NCBI RefSeq assembly: GCF_964204865.1
Contig: NC_135255.1
Span: 18,443,135-18,507,134 of the forward strand
DNA: 64,000 nucleotides
Source of the DNA: Styela clava
Lineage: Eukaryota > Chordata > Ascidiacea > Stolidobranchia > Styelidae
Reading direction: 5' to 3'
Shown here: piece by piece, positions 13,843-26,083 of the stretch
Layout: the number at the start of each line of letters is the position of its first letter
Position numbering within the stretch: the first letter of the stretch is position 1
Position numbers and translations under genes: made by a program
Notes under the pieces: model-generated
The model's input: only the letters and a program-made list of their open reading frames with translations
What the model was told of the DNA's origin: nothing
Database searches by the model: none

Positions 13843-16235
13843 ATGGAAGGATATTTAGCCTTTTATATATTAGCTATTTTCAGTAAGTATTGCAATCTCC
13901 TGGCTGGGAATTTTAATGGAAATAGTGTGCTTGATAAAACACTCGTACCACTGCTTTGGCTTAAAAAAGACTCATAATTGAAACCAAATGGTTAGTTTAG
14001 GCATATGAAATGGGGATTCATGATATGTTTTGAGTCAGTAAATCTATAAAATGTTGGGCAGTTGGTCAGAGTAGACATATTGAGTGAGATTCGTGGAATG
14101 TTCTGAATTAGATAAGTTATGAAATTTTTTCAATATGGTTAGAGTAAACATATTAAATGGGATTCATGTTATGTCCACGGCTAGCATATTGACCGAAGCG
14201 TAAAAGTGCGGGGCAAGTAAGGCACGATTTCTGAAATTTATACACTTTTCTTATTATTAAGTTTTTGGTGATTACATTATTTTCAGCTTTGACACGCAGA
14301 TTTCACGGAGAAAGCATAAATGTATGCTTACAACCAATCAAATCCATCGGATATAATGGATATAGAAAAGTCAGCTTTAGTTGGACGCTGACCAATCAAA
14401 ATTGTGAATCTCAAAACGAGGTTTTACTCCTGAAACTGGCGAAGATTAATCTTAAACGCAGTGGGCTCTATCAGTGCCGCGGATATCTAAAAATTTCAGG
14501 TAAAAACCTTTAAGCACAATAGTGCAAACATTATCTTGACTACAATTCATTATGTTTGCAGCTTATCGTGAAAGCAAGAACATTTGTGAATACTCTGAAA
14601 ACACTTGCTTTGTGGTTATTCCCGAAAATTCAACTTGGTTTGATGCCTCTATCGCCGACGATTGCACCAATATAAAATTGATAAGAATGGAGAACATCTT
14701 TCCGAGTACTGTAACATATGTTTCTAAAAGTTGGGCTAATACGTATTTGCAACATTTTGAAATTGGGATCATCTACCAGTCATCCAATTCAAAAGGTAAT
14801 AAATGTTGATTTTTTTAAAATACGATTTTCATACATATTTCTGACTAGATCGATTATAAAATTTTCTTGGGTGTTTTGTTCTTTACAAAAACTTGATAGC
14901 TACTAATTTCATTTTTCAGTAGATTTTATTGTTTTATCATAACATGAGAACTGGGAAGCATGGGCCTGTAATACATTATCCAATCTCTACCAGGGTATTA
15001 ATAAAGTGGTTGCGAAAGACTTTGTTCTGGATTATCTATAAATTGAATCTATGTCGTTGATTTTAAAAAATTGATAACAAAAAATAAACGAGTGCACCAG
15101 ATACCGTCAAAATAATCAACCAAGAGAGATTCTTCATAGAGTCTGAACGGGGGATGTACCTGTCAGCCCAGACGATTTGCCGATAACCATCCAAGTTATT
15201 TGTTCACCATTGAATGACCAAAGGTATGGTTCAGCGGTGTGGCGCATCGTGGTAAGCGTTAGGAATACGCTCGCCACCGCAACTTTGATTACCCCGCGTT
15301 CGCAGATTCGAATCCTATGCGACGATAGTTATGTGCGAGAGGATTGCTGGACTCCTCGCCGCGGTAGGGTGGTTCACGTGACCGCTGGTCGGTTACGGCC
15401 TCCTCCGCTATCAAGACCATGCTTCCAAAAACAAATACCCAGCTGAATAATCCCATATCCGACATTTACTGTTACCCGGACGACAGGCCGTGGTTCGCCA
15501 TAGGATTAAGCCGTCTTATCGGCACTCCTCTCCGCGGGATAAATATTTACTGATGTTGAAAATGATTCATTTGCAGTTGACAAAACAACAACTGTACAGC
15601 AGATGTCAACAACTGCACAGCATATATCAACGACTGTACAGCAGATGTCAACAACTGCACAACATATATCAACACATGTACAGCAGATGTCAACAACTGC
15701 TCAACAGTCGACCGTTTTATTCATCATTTCTGAACAAGTTCAAGCAGCATTCATCGACCGCACACTTGCATTCATTTTTGGAGTTCTACTGTTCATCGTT
15801 TTGATTGTCCTCTTTGCTGTGATAGTCAGGTTGGTGTTGCGTTTCACTTGTTTGGTATGGACGATTATATAGAAATTGGCAAATCGATACTTTTGGAGGT
15901 ATTGCAGGTGTGTTCTGAATGAATAAAAGTCTAAAAAGAATAAGAGGTATTAGGAGTTGCTATCCCTATTGAATATACGTACATTTTAAAACTTATAAAT
16001 GAAACAACTTCGGGCTGTCTCATAACGATCCTGTTTTGAACATTTTAGATATTGTAGGAAGATCGGTAACCAGCTACAAACACCCCAAGATCAGCAACAA
16101 CAGCTTCCTCCGAATGTGGAAGCCGCGAATACAAACCAGCAAAATGAGTGCGAACCTGTATACAGTGTCGTTAATGAGGCATCCAATTCCAGATCCGATC
16201 ATGAAGTTGTAGTCAACGAACTTTATAATTTGTAA
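13843..16235 (+). CDS. Receptor copy 3: complete, longest stalk
   Basis: Five exons: 13843..13882 (leader MEGYLAFYILAIF), 14287..14499 (D1), 14562..14795 (D2), 15577..15829 (stalk plus TM), 16049..16235 (tail, TAA). They sum to 927 nt, 308 aa, one open frame with phases 1,1,1,2. D1 contains SFSWTLTNQNC (Trp-x6-Cys) and RSGLYQCRGYL, which resembles the Tyr-x-Cys end of an Ig-like fold, although overall Cys spacing is unusual. D2 has CEYSENTC. The stalk is Ser/Thr/Gln-rich with a 14-residue tandem repeat (15594-15719). The helix is FIFGVLLFIVLIVLFAVIV. The tail has a poly-Gln stretch (DQQQQ), EPVYSVV and ends VVVNELYNL. It is probably a type I surface receptor with SH2-binding potential; ligand unknown. 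A SINE (15216-15552) sits in the intron before the stalk exon. Confidence 0.82.
15216..15552 (+). mobile_element. tRNA-derived SINE-like element in intron 3 of copy 3
   Basis: Contains a tRNA-like head with a stem-loop GCGTTAGGAATACGC and a B box (GATTCGAATCC), and shares its body with 7596-7910. The head could derive from a tRNA with a long variable arm such as tRNA-Ser (loop triplet GGA); this is a guess. It ends just before the acceptor at 15576. Confidence 0.65.
15594..15719 (+). repeat. 42-bp coding tandem repeat in the stalk
   Basis: Three 42-bp units (15594, 15636, 15678), each starting GTACAGCAGATGTCAACAAC and encoding VQQMSTTAQHISTT and variants; the third degrades after its first half. 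Units are built of two 7-residue halves. Copies 1 and 2 have one unit, while copy 5 has diverged 7-residue units. Length changes therefore keep the frame. Confidence 0.9.
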
Positions 16236-17853
16236 TAATTAAGTATACCGGTAAAAAAGATGGTAACTTGCGTTGAAACATAAAAGGAAAATGTATGAAA
16301 ATATTTTGGCTGTTCTAAGATCTTTTTACCTTTCTAGAAACTCTATATTTGACATGGTCAAACTACGGCCCGCGGGCCCACTCTGGCCCGTCGGGTAATT
16401 CAATCTGGCCCGCAGGATACTGCCACAACCAAACTAAACCCAAATTTTGATGTTTCAGCTGAAAATACCTCAAGGAACTTGTCCAAATTGCGATTTAATT
16501 TAGTTTCGGCACAAAGCTTATTGTTTTCAAATTTTGCAATTGTAACATTGTAAATATTGTTCATAAAATTTAACAGGCCCGCCAGTTTAGATGGGCAAAT
16601 TGTCTGGCTCCAGGTCCAAAAACTCTGCCCACCCCTGCAATCTATAAAAACATATGCAAATATTTTTTTTTGTTGAAATAAGTAAACATATATATATTGG
16701 CACGATTTATAATTTGTATCTGTGTTGGGCGAGATCATGAACCGTTGCAGGGGTATTGAGTTTTATAATTCAGTTATCATGCAACATATCTTCTATTCCT
16801 TAAGCCTTCCTCTTATTGGACACGAAGTGTACATATGGATCGTATGTTGTTGTCCTAATGCCTGTTTGTTAGTATATTTTTTCATTGTTATGAAAAAAAA
16901 TCGCTTTTCTCATGAACTCCTGGATCAATTGCTTTGAAATTTTCTGTGGTTAAAATTATATTTTTCGCTAGAAGGCGATTACTTTTATTTATTTCAAAAA
17001 TTTACGCGGGCTTTTTGGGATTCGTTTTTTTTTATGTGCAATGACGTCATCAAAATATCCCAACTTAGTCGTGAAGTTTGCGGTACGTTTTGGCTTCGTG
17101 TCTATTATGTTTGAGCTTCGCTGTTTTTTCTTCTCTCTCAAATCGAGGGTGGAAATTTTTTGAAGGGAAATTGTCGATGCTTCATCTTCCGGAAGTATAG
17201 CTTTAATCTATACTCATGTAGCAGTTCCTATTCTCGGGTCAAAATACTGTGACTTGAACGTCGGAGTGTCTTATGATGACATGCCGATAGTAGAACTTTT
17301 AGTTTTATCTGCAAGAGTAATTCTTGTCAGGTGGATAGGAGGCAAAGTACTAGTCATAAGTGAGATTTGTTAAGTCCAGTTATCGCAACTACTGGGCAAT
17401 ATATCAATCCGCACTGCGCATTCTACGTCATCAGGGCTTGCTTTTGGTAGTATTACCATTTCTAATCCAGCACATGCATTCATGAATGAACCCAAGCCAG
17501 TAATAGTCAGTATATTGGTGTGATATTTTGAAAAACGAAAGTACGCAAAACTCGGATCTTTATTTAATGATTGACTAACAAAATGATTTCTCCTTTACGC
17601 ACAAATCGAGATTAAGATCAAAATTATTTCTTATTTACATAAATCATAATTATATGTATAGTACACAATGGTATTTCTAGCATGAACAAGCAATAAATCA
17701 TGTTTGAATTATATACTAAGTGGATTGTGCCTATTACATCCGATTGCTAATTTCCCCTTCCATAAACACAATAGTTTGGTGATATTTGTATAAAAGGCAC
17801 ATATTGTATTTCATTATAAGAGAAATATTGAATAGTTTCCATGTGTTGCATAG
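16236..17853 (+). other. 3' flank of copy 3
   Basis: The region after the stop resembles other family 3' flanks. At 17185-17390 a reading frame (pieces ALIYTHVAVPILGSKY and DLNVGVSYDDMPIVE) matches a minus-strand frame at 32632-32886 and a broken one near 48690-48815. I cannot name it and do not call it a gene. Confidence 0.5.
16353..16637. mobile_element. hAT-like MITE in the 3' flank of copy 3
   Basis: Starts CATGGTCAAACTACGGCC and ends with the complement of CAGGGGTGGGCAGAG; the interior has repeated 'ggcccgc' motifs. It is similar to 62866-63151. The target duplication is not clear here. Confidence 0.6.
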
Positions 17854-17974
17854 CAGTGGTTCCCAACCTTTTTATCGAGCGACCCAAATTTTGTGAAAAA
17901 TAAATTTTGTAAAATCTCGCGATCCCAAGGATATGCTTAAATACGAGGCTGTGTGCAATGCTTATGCCTTATAT

Positions 17975-19024
17975 CAGGCCTGCACAACTCAAATTACCAC
18001 GAGGGTCACAAGCATAAATCTGAAGTCCCGGCGGGCCGCAAACTTTGCCACATACATATTTCACAAGATGAACTACAAATCAAAATAATTTTGTAAAACA
18101 CTTAAATTAAATGAACACTTTCATTACTGGGGAGCTTAAAAATATGAAGAATCTTATTTTCTTGAGTAAAAACAAGGTACAGTATTTTTGCATATGAGAT
18201 GGCAAATATGTATTTAGTGATCATCATTTTCATCTACCTTGAAACCCACCCTTCATTTTCAATACTTCTTTTGTATTAGAATTAGGTATTGTGTGTTGCA
18301 GTATAAACTGACTGCAGGAAAATATTTTACTCGAGTTCAGTTTTGTAAAATCGTCCCAAATATAAGTATGACAATTTATTTAGTCATATGTATCATTATT
18401 GGATATTTCCATTGTATGCTAGACTAGACAAACAATCCGCTTAGTAGCAATAGATTCTCCTCTGTTGTACTTTTTGACTGTTAAATTACATTTTTCTACA
18501 AAATCTGTTCCAATTTATTTGAAATTTTACAGTAAATAGCATTATCTTTTGTGCGAGAATTTCTGTACTATTCATAAAAAAGGAATTGTTTTTTAAGTTC
18601 GAAATTCGAATCAAAAAAGAAACTTCAGTTTTATAAACTGCTAGTAAAAAATGATGGGGTTAATAATAGGTTGCTAATATGCACTAATGGGTGTGAGATT
18701 GTATACCGATATTGTTTCAAGCGTGATTCAGTCTGAATACTGAGATATCTAAATCAGGGTTTCCCAAACTGGGGGTCGCGGGATCGAGCGACGAATTTTA
18801 GGGGTCACGAAGTGCACACCAATTTCACACAAAGTTCGATATTCATTGAAACTAGTGCAAAACATAAATCTCACGATTTTGAATATGATTGGAGTAGCGG
18901 CGGGCTTGCATAACAATGCCGGCTTTGATTGTTAGACACGAGAAGTGGCGTGTTTCCAAATCACCCGCGGGCCGCACAGAAGTATCTAGCGGGCCGCATG
19001 CGGCCCGCATGTTGTGCAGGCCTG
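17975..19024. mobile_element. hAT element nested in the outer hAT
   Basis: Ends are CAGGCCTGCACAAC and GTTGTGCAGGCCTG. The 8-bp target duplication CCTTATAT is perfect (17967-17974 and 19025-19032). Within it, near 18755, lies the left end of a further hAT-like piece (CAGGGTTTCCCAAACTGG) without a clear right end. No transposase is seen. Confidence 0.85.
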
Positions 19025-19247
19025 CCTTATATGGTCACAAAATAATCTGACTAATGTAAAACAAGCCTTTAAAGTTATATATTTAAACATTAACTCAAAG
19101 TGAGAAAGCTGCGCTTAATTGCCAAAAGCCAGTTATTGAAAATCGTGGCGTGGCTTTACTTAATCAAAACAGCAGCCCCCAAGTTTTTACGCTGGGTTAC
19201 TGTCCACATGTATAATTACTATTGAGTCACACTTCAATAAACTAGAT

Positions 19248-19552
19248 CAGTAGTTTTCAAACGGTGTGGCGCGCTCCATAAGGAAGGCGTAGACAAATTT
19301 TGGATGTGGTGTGAAGCTAATTAAAAATAAAAGCTCTTGTTAGATTTGATCTTGCCCGCATCGTATTTTGGATAATTACATTTCAAAACTTTTCATTTAT
19401 TTTATTATTCACGTCACGTTGAATAAACCATATACTTTGACCGTACTATCTGTTACTTGTAGCTCACTGCTAACTAGTTATTTCTAAGGTGGGGCGCGAG
19501 ACTTGGCCAATTCTAAAAAGTGGGCGCGGCTCTAAAAGTTCGAGAACCACTG
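19248..19552. mobile_element. hAT MITE nested in the outer hAT
   Basis: Ends are CAGTAGTTTTCAAACGG and GTTCGAGAACCACTG. The flanks AACTAGAT and CACTGGAT match at 6 of 8 bases. Confidence 0.65.
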
Positions 19553-19696
19553 CACTGGATCGAATCCACATATCGAACACACTAGAAAATAAAAGCAGTA
19601 ACTTTAGTTTTTTGTTGAAGAAACAGGCGACCCAAGAAAATTTCAGGCCACCCCACATTGGGTTGCGAATCATAGTTTGGGAACATTGTTGTATAG

Positions 19697-20392
19697 TATT
19701 TAAAACATTAAACCCATGACTAGTTAGTTCATTTAGAAGAGCGAGATTTATTTCGTCAACCCGAATAAACAGTCGTAATAATGAAAAATAGGGCTACAAA
19801 AAACCCTTTTTCGGTATGGACTAGAGGGAGCGATACGACCACGCGGTCATCGGAGTCAGCTCTCTCCAAGTTTGCGCTGATGAGTTCACAGTAAAATATG
19901 ACTATTAGAAGTGGTTAAAGTTCATGAAACAAAATTTGAAAATAACGCCAAACATGAGTTGCACAGGGTTCTACTTGTAAGAGTATTGCTAACGACTCTT
20001 GGTGGAAATACCGTTGAAATCTTTATCATTACCAAGGCAATACCTAATTCACGAAATTCCCATGCAATAAATACAGTACAATGCCTACATTTTTGATTAA
20101 CGTTTTGTATTTGAAATGTTTTACATCCCAGATTTGATACCTCAATGTCCACGAAGATTATTATAGCTACTCAAATAACTTTTCCATTTCTACACATGTT
20201 TTTTGATTTTTTTGTGTCTTTTTTATACATGACATTTACTCAAAAATAATCAAAAAAAAATCAAAAACGTGATAAATACAAATCAAACAAATACAATATG
20301 AAATAAATGCATCAAACTTTGATAAATTCAGAGAACATTTTTTTGTTTGTATTTTTTTGAGTGAAAGTTGTATGAATTGTCATCAATTTCAG
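19697..20392. other. Intergenic region, part duplicated at 61550-61700
   Basis: No gene seen. Bases about 20110-20260 match 61550-61700 (shared 'tttgatacctcaatg' and 'aacaacttttccatt'-like pieces). AT-rich homopolymers occupy 20205-20290. Confidence 0.5.
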
Positions 20393-22335
20393 CGGGAGTT
20401 GCTGGCAACAAGGCAGAACCTTTTGGTTAGTCTTTCTTTTTGTTTATCGTAGCTTCCCATTTTCATATGGTATAACGCCAGATCAAATTTGTTGAGCAAA
20501 GTATGCGGTATTTCCCTACAATTTCTAACATATCAGGCATATGGCTTTGTTTAAACGATAAAGTTGTCTCGGACTAATGCTACCATCATATTAATCGAAC
20601 ATGGTGTGTCCAATTCGAACACTTCAAATAGTTCAAATTGCAGTTACGCAACAGTTGTTGTTCTAATTAATCTAATAGATTCATGATTGTACTATGTTTC
20701 CACAGTTTGTTGGATTTTTATCTAAAAGTAGTCTAATTCTTATTTTAGCACGACTGGGAATAAATTCGATGCAACCTGGAGAACGCCAACCACCACATGA
20801 TGAAAATGCCATTCAAGAAGGTAACCAACCACCACATGAACAAAATGCTATTCTAGAAGGTGAATTTGAACTAAAAATTATATTTTCCGATACCTACGAT
20901 TTGCTGTCTTTTCCACGAACAATCTGTTATACACTTCCAACAATACTTTGACTATCTTTCTAAGGTTTTAAGTCATTGGAGTCCGTTCAGTTATCTAGTT
21001 TGGATCAGTTCTAGCTTCCGCAATGAAGTTCTGCTCATAGACATTCTGTAGTTATCTGGCCCCGACTATGAATTTCTACTTACTTTGCATAATCTCGCTT
21101 TAATTTACTATATTAAAGTATCTAGATCAGTGTTTTTTGAACTTATTTAGCCGCACCCCCGTTTTAGAATTTGTCAATTCTCTCGCCTACCTTAAAAATA
21201 ACAAGCTATCTATAAGCTACAAATAACAGCTAGTAAGGCGAAAGTATGTTTTATTCAAAAAACACGTTGAAAATACGTGGATGGAACCCAAATAATGAAA
21301 TAAAGTGAAAAGGTTCGAACTGAAAGGATCTAAAATAAGGTGATCAAATCTAACAAATTATTTTCTTCACGCCCCCTCAAAATTTGTCTACACACGGACA
21401 ACTAATTACATCTAATGGGGGCGTCTACAACGACTTACATCTAATGAGGCGCTACCCACATTTGAGAACCACTGATCTAGATGATAACATTGATTACGTT
21501 AGTTTTCAAAGCACTATACACAAATATTTTTCAGAAATAGAGGTAATCCGTCAAGATATTGGTAATTTACGCCAAGAATTCCGCGACGAAGTTGGGGAGC
21601 TTCGTAATGGCATGAACCAAATTATGGCTTTGCTTATGGAGCAGAATGCACAAAGACAACAAAGTGCGAGAAATAAGCAAAAATATTTATCAATATCATT
21701 CACTAAATTGAAATATGCTTAGTTTTTTAACACACCCTTGATAATATATTTCTAGTGTTATGAAAATCGATAAATAACCTTTTTTAAATTCAAGTTTCAT
21801 TGTCTTCTGCCAAAATAAAGAGATTGTGAAGAAACACGTAAACCATGATTTTACAACTACCACCGAACAGCCCTCAAAGTTTTAAAAAATACATTATATG
21901 GTGTATATCATTTAATATCACACCTTTCAATATAAACATTTGCTATTTTTCAGATCAGCAACCCTCAGGCGATATGGGGCAGCAACCATCAAGCGACATG
22001 GGTCAGCAATCATCAAACGACATGGGGCAGAGCAATCGCGGTATAAAGTTTTTATATTTATTACCACAATCAAAGTTACTAAATTGATTGTGTTTGTTTG
22101 CATTTATTGACACATTTCATTTCAGCAGCTTTATGCAATCTGAGGATTTAGAATAATTAAAGCATATACTGTTATATTAAAATAACAGCATACCTATTTT
22201 AAGATTCAATTCGAGTAATATAGATATCCCTCAGTAAAAGTAAAAACTTAAATTGTCTTCGATATTCACCCAAATTTTACCAAGTTTTAATTTGACGTGT
22301 AATCCAAATATTTTGTTTCCACAGATCGCCAATAA
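20393..22335 (+). CDS. Candidate gene: chain of phase-1 exons, coiled-coil and short-repeat protein (5' end unknown)
   Basis: Plus-strand exons with consensus-like acceptors: 20393..20425, 20749..20859, 21535..21663, 21954..22040, then a terminal exon at 22126..22151 or 22325..22335. The four internal exons are 33, 111, 129 and 87 nt, all multiples of three and all symmetric phase 1, so the frame is preserved whichever are skipped. Exon 2 has a doubled motif QPPHDENAI / QPPHEQNAI. Exon 3 is a charged heptad-like segment (EVIRQDIGNLRQEFRDEV, then ELRNGMNQIMALLMEQ), probably a coiled coil. Exon 4 repeats QQPSGDMG / QQPSSDMG / QQSSNDMG. No membrane segment or leader was found; the first exon must lie upstream of 20393 and I could not identify it. 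Product unknown. The donor of exon 3 (AACAAA|GTGCGA) is weak. The intron before exon 3 carries a hAT MITE. Confidence 0.5.
21128..21474. mobile_element. hAT MITE in an intron of the coiled-coil gene
   Basis: Ends are CAGTGTTTTTTGAAC and TTTGAGAACCACTG. The 8-bp target duplication ATCTAGAT is perfect (21120-21127 and 21475-21482). Confidence 0.88.
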
Positions 22336-23502
22336 GCTGCCGCTGCAATAATTAAAGCTTTCTTGCAAAAACCAAGGCCAAACAAGATAATGCTTTTTGG
22401 AAATATATTCGTTTAATACAATTGTAATTTTTAGATTAATTAGTGACCATTTTTTCTATTATATCATTAAGATAATTTATTTGCGAACAGTTTGCTTATA
22501 TGGTAGAATTATCACATCATAAAGAGAGCAATGCACACATTTAGGAACTCGAAAGTCAAACCGTCTTAAATCGGAGCTATTATTAGAATTAGGATCCAGA
22601 TAGGCATCAGTTGAAAAATGAATACGACTTTTTGTAAGATAATTTTTGTTTTAAGAAATTGTTCTCATAGGTCAATGTAATAAATTAAATTACAACAACA
22701 ATTGAAACGACTCCCCAGAATGACGTATTGAATTGATCTACTTCGTTTCTATTTCGCAAATTTGGAATTTATTGTGTTGTTATTCAACAATTGTATTTTA
22801 CCATTTCATTAATTAAATGCTTCATTTAATTTGAATAAATCCATCAAGTTTAAAGTTGTTATTTTTGAATTTGCCATTGGCTTCCAGGATTCAGAATGAG
22901 AAATCCAGTACAACCTTAGGAATCTTGCTCCATCACAGCAGCAAAGCACTTGCTAATTGCTACAATATAAACTTCATTGCTTGGATCTTTTCGAAAGTAT
23001 AATTTTGTGATTCATTGTTGAAATAGCCCAAAATGGTTTACACACAACAGGTTTCTGGGAGTAAACAGCGAGTTAATGTAAAGTAAATTTGAAACCCAAT
23101 TCACGACCCAAACAGGTCGTATCGTTTCCTCTCAGTCATATAACGAAAGTATGTGTTTAATTATTATTTATATATGTATGCATATGTTGTTTTCTTGGTC
23201 TGAAAATAAAAATAAACACTCTTTCGTCTCGGTAAATCAAATTCAAGAAAATTAACAAATTTATTACACCATTCGTATTCGAAAGCAATGCTTGGTGTCA
23301 TTCTTCTAACTATAGAACCGATATTTCTTGCTTTTAATTGCACCGATAGAGTCATTGCATTTACCCAATTTCGAATAATTTTGATAAATTTCGGTTACGT
23401 AAAACACCAAATAATTGAACTGTTTGAAGTAATAATCTAAAATAAAAAAAATTTCCTCTGGGAAGTCGTCTTCTAATCCGTAGTTCGATTGTGACGTCAT
23501 GA
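22336..23502. other. Intergenic, nothing recognised
   Basis: AT-rich sequence between the plus-strand coiled-coil gene and minus-strand gene 7. No coding exon, repeat or RNA gene could be supported. It must hold the 3' ends of both, if they are real. Confidence 0.4.
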
Positions 23503-26083
23503 TTAATTCATTGTATATAGTTCATTGATGACAATTTCATCCTGATTCATCATGTCGTATGGATTTTCAATGAAGTTAGCTGCATTGTCTTGTTCGATTA
23601 CGATATCCAGGTCTGGTTCGTCGTGGGCGTTGTCATATATATTGTTTTCGTGATGTGAATGTTGAGTATCACTGCTACACTTTTGTGTAGTTTTCTTGCT
23701 TATTAATCTGTGTAAAAAGTATCGTTATTTGTAATTTTGAAATTTCATGTTATTGAAATAGACATTTGCATACACATACTCATGCTCCACAAGTATATCG
23801 AAATTAGAAAAGTGTTCATGTGGCGTGAAAATGCCGTAAATTTGAGCAACCGTTATATAAAACTACCGCAAAATATTGGGCGTAGCAAAGTATCCTAAGG
23901 TAAAACACCCTGGCACGTATACTGCGGTAGCACCAAATATTGATTGCGTTATTACATACTTCCATGACATACAAAACTTAGATGCTGAAGTTACATTTCA
24001 AACTCTGTCTCGAGTTACGGAATATTTTTTTTTTATTGATGTTGGAGAAAAAAATTTTCAAAGTCAAGTATTGTTGTACATTGAAAATAAAAATAAATGA
24101 AAACTTTAAGACTCTGATGATGTAAAATTCATAACTTAGATTGCCTAGAGCCGAATGCTTTGAAATCAGATTCGGATCCGGAGATAAATGCTCCGCCAAC
24201 TTGGAGTCAGTTTATTAATTAAATGGCTCAGCGGCAAAGATAGGCACAGCGAGTAGGCATATAGGCTTACCTTTGAATGACCAAAACCAATAATGCAAAA
24301 CCTTCCATCAAAGCAATAACTCCAAATACAATTGAGAGGGCAACTCCAGTGTTGTCGCTCACGATGGACTCAGTTCGGCGATCCCCTGTGGGGATAATTC
24401 CGGTTCGGTTATCCTCTGTAACCGTTTTCTTGGGTGGTTGGGGACGTCGTCGTGAGTGAATATTCTGTCACACCGTTGGACGTAGCAGTCATCATTGGTG
24501 TATCTAGATTATAAACGATTGACTTATTGACTATGTATAAGAAGCATTTGTGAAATGTAACCTATGTTTTTTTACGTGTACGGAAAATTCAGCGCAGAAA
24601 ATTCGCCGATTTTTTCATAAAAACATCAAGGCTGTTTATAGGGTTAGGGTAAACTCTTAAATAACGAATCATTTTTAAATAAAAAGGTACTTTGACAATC
24701 CAACTGTTTTTATCACAAATACTTGTCTTACAACAAAATGCTCTTGCGCAATTTTTCCTATGCGGCGAAATTTCCTGCGGAGAGATTTCATACGGCGAAA
24801 TTTACTGCGGCGAATTACCCAAGAACCTTTTCTCACTCTATGTTTTAAAAATTGTGCACCTCAAGCAATAACCATATGTCTTGGTAAATAAAATTCAAGA
24901 AAACTTATAAATTTATGACACCGCATGCGCCTAATTATTGCTCGTATAATAACATAAAAAAGGGAATTTCCGTTTTGTGTTAACGTTGGCATAACGTAAT
25001 CAGATTTTGAATAATATTCGACAGAATTTCAAAGCTGGTTCAAATTCTGTTATATGGCATAACGCAATTTTTACGACGTTTATGGTTTATATCTCCAAGG
25101 AATCACTAAAAAATTCATATACATATTTAAATAGACATTATATAATAAATATACAAGCGTAACCATTCATTCATTGTTCATAAGACAAACCTAATATATT
25201 TTCTTCATTCATTATGTATTCATAACCAACGTTTAGCTTCATGTTTCTATTGTAATAGCCTTTACTAAAATCAACCACAACCGGAACGATCGAATCTTGG
25301 AAGATTAGAATACATCCGTTGATGAGTGTTCTGTTTGAAAGTGATGATTTCGTCGAGACGACAACAAAACATAAACCTTGTTGAAATTCACAAAGTTCGC
25401 GATTGTTCTGAAACGCTAGAAAACAAAAAAAAATATTTGTATTTATACAGCAGTTTGTTCGGGATAGCTCCCCAAATATAAATTGAAAAAGGGGAGTCAG
25501 TTTTTATGACTTTATTTTTTGTTTTCAAAGCACAACAATATTCAAAATGGTGATATTTCTAAAAATATAAAAAATATCAGCAGGTATTAATGAAAATCAA
25601 ATTCCTCAAACAAACCGGATATTTTTAGAGATGCTTTGCAATCGCCGTTGTATGTCAGACTCATTGTATTCAATCGAAGTATCAGAGCGCTTTCTTTGTA
25701 AACACAGTTATTCGCAGTCATATACCACTGCCGAGAGAACCAGTCATAACCATCATACTCAAATACATCAGTACTCTTCTTGCAGAGATCCACAACTGCC
25801 CATCCGTTCGCCATGAAGAAAAATCCTTCAAAAATTACTGAATGGGGTTGGAGGAACGACTATACAAATAAATTGCGGTGACAGTGGGGATACCGATGGG
25901 GTGGTAAACTGAATCGACGTCGAAATTATTGACTTTTTAAATTATTTTCTCGGATTATATGTTTACCTGATAAAATATTGCCCAGTACAAATATTCGATA
26001 ATATTTTACACCTTGCGCCGAAGTAGATAGAAAATACATGAACCATATGAAAGCTTACCTAATAATAAGATTATCCTGAGCAT
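23503..26083 (-). CDS. Receptor gene 7, divergent subfamily; frame break in the stalk
   Basis: Minus-strand exons: 26083..26059 (leader, MLRIILLL), 25837..25616 (D1; the leader continues VIFEGFFFMANG), 25415..25191 (D2), 24503..24271 (stalk plus TM), 23707..23503 (tail, TAA). D1 keeps Cys, Trp-x6-Cys (WYMTANNC) and a third Cys (GDCKASLKISG); D2 keeps Cys-x6-Cys (CEFQQGLC), so it is a distant member of the same family. The stalk reads Thr-rich (YSLTTTSPTTQE), then a +1 shift is needed to enter the helix frame (GVALSIVFGVIALMEG, FALLVLV): the total is 910 nt, one too many. The helix has a central Glu. The tail carries NNIYDN, NPYDMM (a YxxM, PI3-kinase-type motif) and ends VINELYTMN. It is either a pseudogene, a sequencing indel, or a gene with an unrecognised splice site. 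Confidence 0.65.

Larger units (their letters stand above)
17854..19688. mobile_element. Outer hAT element hosting later insertions
   Basis: Left end CAGTGGTTCCCAACC, right end complementary (GTTTGGGAACATTG). Target copies are TTGCATAG (17846-17853) and TTGTATAG (19689-19696), 7 of 8 identical. It contains the elements at 17975-19024 and 19248-19552. No intact transposase is seen. Confidence 0.7.

Noticed and set aside
16049-16235. Paired tyrosines of the tail as a canonical ITAM
   Set aside because: The two tyrosines are about 21 residues apart and the last one has only two residues after it, so YxxL-x6-8-YxxL is not met.
21384-21722. 112-residue plus-strand frame as a single-exon gene
   Set aside because: Its first third is the end of a hAT MITE (to 21474) and intron; only 21535-21663 has exon borders and matches the exon chain.
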